From: an uncultured Bacteroidales bacterium
GTDB taxonomy: Bacteria; Bacteroidota; Bacteroidia; Bacteroidales; SZUA-534
Direction of reading: 5' to 3'
NCBI GenBank assembly: GCA_902790595.1
Contig: CADASL010000004.1
Span: forward strand, 372,001 to 436,000
DNA: 64,000 bases
Positions 61,401 through 64,000 of this stretch are shown here, piece after piece (the first letter of the stretch is position 1; each line of letters begins with the position of its first letter). The notes beneath the pieces are model-generated. The model was not told the origin of the DNA. It worked only from the letters and a program-made list of their open reading frames with translations, and did not search any database. The translations under genes were made by a program, and so were the position numbers.

Positions 61401-64000
61401 AGGCTCTTTCGCGACGCTCACCGTCCAGTTTTTCACCGTCAAGTCCTCGGCCGTCACCGCGATGGTCTGCGGTTCGTCGAAGTCCCAGCGGGTTTTCGCC
61501 GTGAATATGCCGCGGCTCGACTTGAACAGCGTCGTTGGAACTTTGGCTTTTTCAGAAATCGTGATAACTGGCGTAAGTTTCAGACTGTCAAGATTGTATG
61601 CCACTACGGCATCAATTGTTGCGTTCGTTGTGTCGATGCTGACGCTGATAGGTGTCGTCTCCACAAAATTGAGAGTCAAGATGTTGGCATCGGAACTCGG
61701 TCTTGGCGCCATAGTCACGGTTATCGTCCAGTCTTTCTGATTGATGTTATCGCCAGCAATAATCGTTGCAGTTACAGGTTGCGAGAAATCAACCGTGTCA
61801 GCCGCAAGCGAGCCGTTGACAAACATTTGGGCACTTTGCGAGATTCTGCAAGAAACCGCCAATTGAGTCAGGTCAGTCCCGTAAGGCACTTCAACCGAGA
61901 CGGTCGTATCCGCGCTGTTTATAGTGGTAGCTTTACCGCCGATGCTCATTCTTAGAATTTCAGTACCGTGTCCGATGCCGTGCCGTCCGAGGCTGCTCAA
62001 GTCGTTCTGTTGTTCGAGGACAATCCACTGGCTGTCGAGCGAGTCGGTTCCGGCAGATTCAACCCAATTAGTTGTGCCGCAAGTAATTACCTTTCGCACG
62101 ATGGTGCGATTTAACGATGCGTTTTCAACTCCCGCCACTGACCAATTCGCAGACACGTCGCATTCGCCAAAAGGACCAAGAACATCAATCAAAACAGTGT
62201 CGGTTCCGTCCTTGCGGAACAATCCCAGCAGGTCATCACCAGTGAACCCGGTTGTTGATGAGTTGGATATGTCGGTTTTCTTTTTGATTTCAGCATTTGC
62301 GCTACCGTTTGCCACAACCAGCACTTCGTTTTGCATCAGCCACCCCGACAATTGCAGCGTTGACAACTTGCGAGTACTGCTTTTGAACTCGTCCATCGTC
62401 ACGAAATATCGGCTTAAGTCAACCGCCGTGTCGCACGGGTTGTAGATTTCGTAGTATTTGTTGTTTGATGAACCCTTCGCGTACTCGCTGAAATAGAGGT
62501 CGGGCTGCGGAGCGGTGCGGGTTGTGAATGTCCAAGACGGCAGTGTTGCCGAGTTCCCTGCAAGGTCTTTTACAGCTCCACTAGGCAGTTCAACAGAATA
62601 TTCAGTTTCATATTCCAATCCATTAACGAACACCTTCACCGTAGTGTCGTTCACCGCAATAATCTCTGCTTCAACGCTGCCGACATTCAGTTTCGCGCCT
62701 TCAGTGACAACAACATTTTTATCGAACATCATACTGATATACAATGAATTTGCAAGGCTGTCACTTCCGTTTGCCGGACTTCGCCGAACAACCGTAGGAG
62801 CCTTTGTGTCGGAAATGGTGACAGCAATGCTGTCTAGTACAATTCCGTTGCGGACGGCCTTCACCAATCCATTGCCGAACATCGCGTCAGGAACAACGAA
62901 ATTCCATTCGCCCAAATCTGCGCTTATTGCCGAGTCGGTTAGCTGGATTGTATTATTTTGAATATCAAGACTTAAACTAATGTTAGAAATATTGTAACTG
63001 TTCCACGACAAGCGGATAGTGTCGCCCGTTCCGAACGCGTTGGGGGCGAGCGGAGAGAAGGTGAGGTGCGGCTCAGGCTCTTTCGCGACGCTCACCGTCC
63101 AGTTTTTCACCGTCAAATCCTCGGCCGTCACCGCGATGTTCTGCGGCTCGTCGAAGTCCCAACGGGTTTTCGCAGTGAAAATGCCGCGGCTCGACTTGAA
63201 CAGCGTCGTTGGAACTTTGGCTTTCTCAGAAATCGTGATAACTGGCGTAAGTTTCAGGCTGTCAAGATTGTAAGCCACCACGGCGTCGATGGTCGCGTTT
63301 GTTGTATCAATCGAAACGCTGATTGGGGTTGTCTCTACAAAATTGAATGTCAAGATGTTGGCATCAGAACTAGGCCTTGGAGCCATAGTCACGGTTATTG
63401 TCCACTCTTTCTGATTGATACCGTCACCGGCAGCGATGGTCGCCAGAACCGGAGAGGAGAAATCAATCGTATCAGCCGCAAGCGAGCCGTTGATAAACAT
63501 TTGTGCGCCTTGTGAGATTCGGAAAGTAGTGAAAAGATGCTCAATGTCAGTTCCGTAAGGCACTTCAACCGAGACGGTCGTATCCGCGCTGTTGACAGTT
63601 GCAGCCTTGCCGCCGATGCTCATTTTCAGAATCTCGGTGCCGTGCCCGATGCCGTGCCGTCCGAGACTGCTCAAGTCGTTCTGTTGTTCGAGGACAATCC
63701 ACTGGCTGTCGAGCGAGTCGGTACCGGCAGATTCACTCCAATCGGTTGTACCGCAAGTAATTAGCTTTCGTACGATGGTGCGGTTCGTCGATGCGTCAGC
63801 AATACCAGCCGCACTCCAGTTTGCCGCCGTTTCGCAGTTGCCGAATGGTCCGAGAACATCAATCAAAATTGTGTCAGAACCGTCTTTACGGAACAGTCCG
63901 AGCAAGTCATCGCCGGTGAATTTGGTTGTACCAGAGTTAGATACGTCGGTCCGCTTTTTAATTTCCGCAGACGCGCTGCTGTTTGCCACAACCAGCACCT
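55500..64000 (-). CDS. Giant tandem-repeat T9SS cargo with lamin-tail domains (5' end outside window)
   Basis: At least 2832 residues; the start lies beyond 64000. Each 558-residue unit contains a lamin-tail domain (DLYFSEYAKGSSNNKYYEIYN), a region with LSSLGRHGIGHGTEIL, a DUF5018-like strand domain (VAYNLDSLKLTPVITIS..EKAK), an Ig-like part and an SbsA-type Ig-like domain (DTKAPTVVRRSPANGSD..ISMMFD). After the last partial unit come an OB-fold DUF5689-like domain (KPISTEGIVTHIVITSKGAE), a Pro/Glu linker (EEQKPEEQKPQEP) and a T9SS sorting domain ending IKVRVD. Likely a surface or secreted adhesin or nuclease-associated protein. Confidence 0.87.
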   Translation of the reverse strand, partial: VLVVANSSASAEIKKRTDVSNSGTTKFTGDDLLGLFRKDGSDTILIDVLGPFGNCETAANWSAAGIADASTNRTIVRKLITCGTTDWSESAGTDSLDSQWIVLEQQNDLSSLGRHGIGHGTEILKMSIGGKAATVNSADTTVSVEVPYGTDIEHLFTTFRISQGAQMFINGSLAADTIDFSSPVLATIAAGDGINQKEWTITVTMAPRPSSDANILTFNFVETTPISVSIDTTNATIDAVVAYNLDSLKLTPVITISEKAKVPTTLFKSSRGIFTAKTRWDFDEPQNIAVTAEDLTVKNWTVSVAKEPEPHLTFSPLAPNAFGTGDTIRLSWNSYNISNISLSLDIQNNTIQLTDSAISADLGEWNFVVPDAMFGNGLVKAVRNGIVLDSIAVTISDTKAPTVVRRSPANGSDSLANSLYISMMFDKNVVVTEGAKLNVGSVEAEIIAVNDTTVKVFVNGLEYETEYSVELPSGAVKDLAGNSATLPSWTFTTRTAPQPDLYFSEYAKGSSNNKYYEIYNPCDTAVDLSRYFVTMDEFKSSTRKLSTLQLSGWLMQNEVLVVANGSANAEIKKKTDISNSSTTGFTGDDLLGLFRKDGTDTVLIDVLGPFGECDVSANWSVAGVENASLNRTIVRKVITCGTTNWVESAGTDSLDSQWIVLEQQNDLSSLGRHGIGHGTEILRMSIGGKATTINSADTTVSVEVPYGTDLTQLAVSCRISQSAQMFVNGSLAADTVDFSQPVTATIIAGDNINQKDWTITVTMAPRPSSDANILTLNFVETTPISVSIDTTNATIDAVVAYNLDSLKLTPVITISEKAKVPTTLFKSSRGIFTAKTRWDFDEPQTIAVTAEDLTVKNWTVSVAKEPEPHLTFSPLASNAFGTGDTISLSWTSYNISQISLTLDIQNNTIQLTDSAISANLGEWNFVVPDAMFGNGMFKAVRNGIALDSLAVTISDTKAPMVVRQSPENGSDSLANSMYISMVFDERITVAEGAKLNIGELEFPITAVGDSAAKTFVSGLNFGTEYSVELPAGAVKDLAGNSATLPAWTFTTRSTPQPDLYFSEYAKGSSNNKYYEIYNPCDTAVDLSRYFVTMDEFTSSSRKQTSLQLSGWLLPNEVLVVANGSASAEIKKRTDVSNSGTTKFTGDDLLGLFRKDGTDTVLIDVLGPFGNCETAANWAVAGIADASANRTIVRKIITCGTADWNESAGTDSLDSQWIVLEQQNDLSSLGRHGIGHGTEILRMSIGGKAATVNNADTTVSVEVPYGTDIEHLFTTFRISQGAQMLINDSLAADTIDFSSPVLATIAAGDGINQKEWTITVTMAPRPSSDANILTFNFVETTPISVSIDTTNARIDAVVAYNLDSLKLTPVITISEKAKVPTTLFRSSRGIFTAKTRWDFDEPQTITVTAEDLTVKNWMVSVEKEPEPHLTFSPLASNSFGTGDTISLSWTSYNISQITLTLDIQNNTIQLTDSAISADLGGWQYTIPDAMFGNGLVKAVRNGVALDSIAVTISDTKAPVVVRQSPANGNDSLANSMYISMTFDERITVGEGAKLNVGSVEAAIIAVNDTMVKAFVSGLDYNTLHNISLSEGAICDLAGNSTILPAWTFTTRTAPQPDLYFSEYAKGSSNNKYYEIYNPCDTAVDLSSYFVTMDNFSSSSRSLASLQLSGWLLPDEVLVVANSSAAAEINRMADVSTTKTTNFTGDDLLGLFRKDGDDTVLIDVLGPFGNCDVAANWAAAEIANASTNHTIVRNVVIRGTIDWTESAGTDSLDSQWTVLDKDDFSSLGRHGIGHNAEILKMSIGGVAATIDSTERIVSIDVPYGTNLTEMAVTCRISQGALMVINDEPATDTIDFSQPITATIIAGDSINRKDWAISVNVGPRPSSEKDILSFTFVEATPISVTIDTSNATIDAIVAYNLDSLKLTPVITISEKAKVPTTLFKSSRGIFTAKTRWDFDEPQTIAVTAEDLTVKNWTVSVAKEPEPHLTFSPLASNAFGTGDTISLSWTCYNISDISLSLDIQNNTIQLTDSAISVDLGEWNFVVPDAMFGNGLVKAVRNGIALDSIAVTISDTKAPMVVRQSPANGSDSLANSLYIRMTFDEKVVVTDGAKLNVGNTEALIVAVNDTMVKAFVSGLNFETEYSVELPAGAVKDLAGNSATLPTWTFSTRTAPQPDLYFSEYAKGSSNNKYYEIYNPCDTAADLSRYFVTLDEFTSSSRKQTSLQLTGWLMPNEVLVVANSSAATAIKQNADVSTTKTTTFTGDDLLGLFRKNGTDTVLIDVLGPFGECDAANYWSAAGVEKVSTDHTIVRNVSICGTTYWNESAGTDSLDSQWMVLGKDDWSDIGRHGIGHNADILKMSIGGIEAKIYPAATGVLVEVPYGTDLTQLAVSYRISQGAQMLINDSLAADTVDLSQPVTATVIAGDSVNQKVWTIIVTMAPKPSSDNNILTFSFVETAPISVTIDTANATIDAIMAYNLDSLKLTPVITIAEMASVSSTLFKSSKRVFTAKTKWDFNEPQTIKVTAEDLTEKVWSVRVDWEKSKELTIKDIAKLDGGLMANIGKPISTEGIVTHIVITSKGAEIHIQDSTGMWSGIMVFDEGCLYATTVAVGDRIKVSGVIAENFGMACIEQIENLEITSNGNRILTDTIIVEDALSTAYQNAIVTIDSVICTGGFESLFTVCDSTNSILVYNKYRISDFALEIDSMYRITGIVYYTSADNSYRLIPRSADDIVKLVRPLKPEQTKPEEQKPEEQKPQEPDTTTVGIAGTTNIGLTAYTIGRTIVVENAGATVTVFDIAGRLIATARPARRIVINTPHSGIYIVGTRQGAIKVRVD
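57471..64000 (-). repeat. 1.67-kb tandem units of the giant gene
   Basis: The lamin-tail start (PDLYFSEYAKG) occurs at about 57480, 59151, 60825 and 62499. Spacing is 1671, 1674 and 1674 bp, i.e. 557-558 codons. A fifth copy is cut by the window edge. Nucleotide identity between units is high throughout, most in the Ig/DUF5018 parts. Confidence 0.92.

Noticed and set aside
59634..61955. Several plus-strand frames of 150-215 codons
   Set aside because: Antisense shadows of the giant repeat gene that recur with its 1674-bp period.
1..64000. tRNA, rRNA, integrase or phage genes
   Set aside because: No such gene was recognised in any gap; no prophage or integrative element can be supported here.

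Overview
The window looks like the chromosome of an uncultured Bacteroidales (Bacteroidota). Supporting signs are Bacteroidota-type promoters (TAnnTTTG -7 boxes, few Shine-Dalgarno sites), many lipoproteins with LxxC lipoboxes, PF07396-type and PF14121-type porins, TonB receptors, and three large secreted proteins that end in a type IX secretion (T9SS) sorting domain. Mfd, LpxH, LpxK, SppA, FloA/NfeD and ClpS are the usual housekeeping genes of the phylum. I found no tRNA, rRNA, integrase, transposase or CRISPR array.

Layout. 1-0.6 kb: 3' end of der. 0.7-7.1 kb: a complete cobalamin uptake locus, with a B12 riboswitch, a BtuB-like TonB receptor, a BtuG-like surface beta-propeller lipoprotein, and BtuF-, BtuC- and BtuD-like ABC transporter genes. 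7.1-11.4 kb: a membrane LytTR regulator, a membrane redox group (TauE/DsbD-like protein, polyferredoxin, small membrane protein) and an Ntn-type amidase. 11.5-15.8 kb: mfd, then a small-ORF/GNAT pair. 15.9-20.1 kb: a candidate structured small RNA with its own terminator, then a 1307-residue BspA-type surface protein with a 38-residue DTVY super-repeat. 20.4-23.4 kb: DUF4190 and DUF2752 proteins, a SpoU methyltransferase and an AAA/DUF234 ATPase. 23.48-23.76 kb: an intergenic minisatellite of 53-bp palindromic units. 24-29.8 kb: a PF14121 porin, a TPR-SpoIIE phosphatase and a PF07396 porin. 29.9-34.9 kb: a minus-strand run of small outer-membrane beta-barrels and lipoproteins, with two intact tandem paralogues and the remnant of a third. 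35.4-42.6 kb: TlpA-like lipoprotein, lpxH, two envelope proteins, sppA, lpxK and a stand-alone TonB plug protein. 42.7-46.9 kb (minus): floA, nfeD, clpS, a DUF2807 protein, a LytTR response regulator and rsmI. 46.9-50.7 kb: an Ala/Glu-rich helical protein, tdk, and the paired DNA-repair-like genes of the TIGR03915/TIGR03916 families. 51-55.4 kb: a repeat-rich T9SS cargo with a bistable RNA upstream, a RhuM-PLD-like protein, an aminotransferase and a DUF1573 protein. 55.5-64 kb: a giant T9SS cargo made of 558-residue tandem units with lamin-tail domains; its 5' end lies outside the window.

How the genes fit together. The B12 genes form one uptake route from cell surface to cytoplasm, with a B12 riboswitch at the head. 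lpxH, lpxK and sppA serve the envelope, as do the many porins and barrels. The three T9SS cargos share a very similar C-terminal domain and are presumably exported and anchored by the same machine. The least explained features are non-coding or repetitive: the rod-like RNA at 15.96-16.1 kb, the bistable RNA at 52.55-52.65 kb, the 53-bp minisatellite, two palindromic interspersed elements, and the protein super-repeats.
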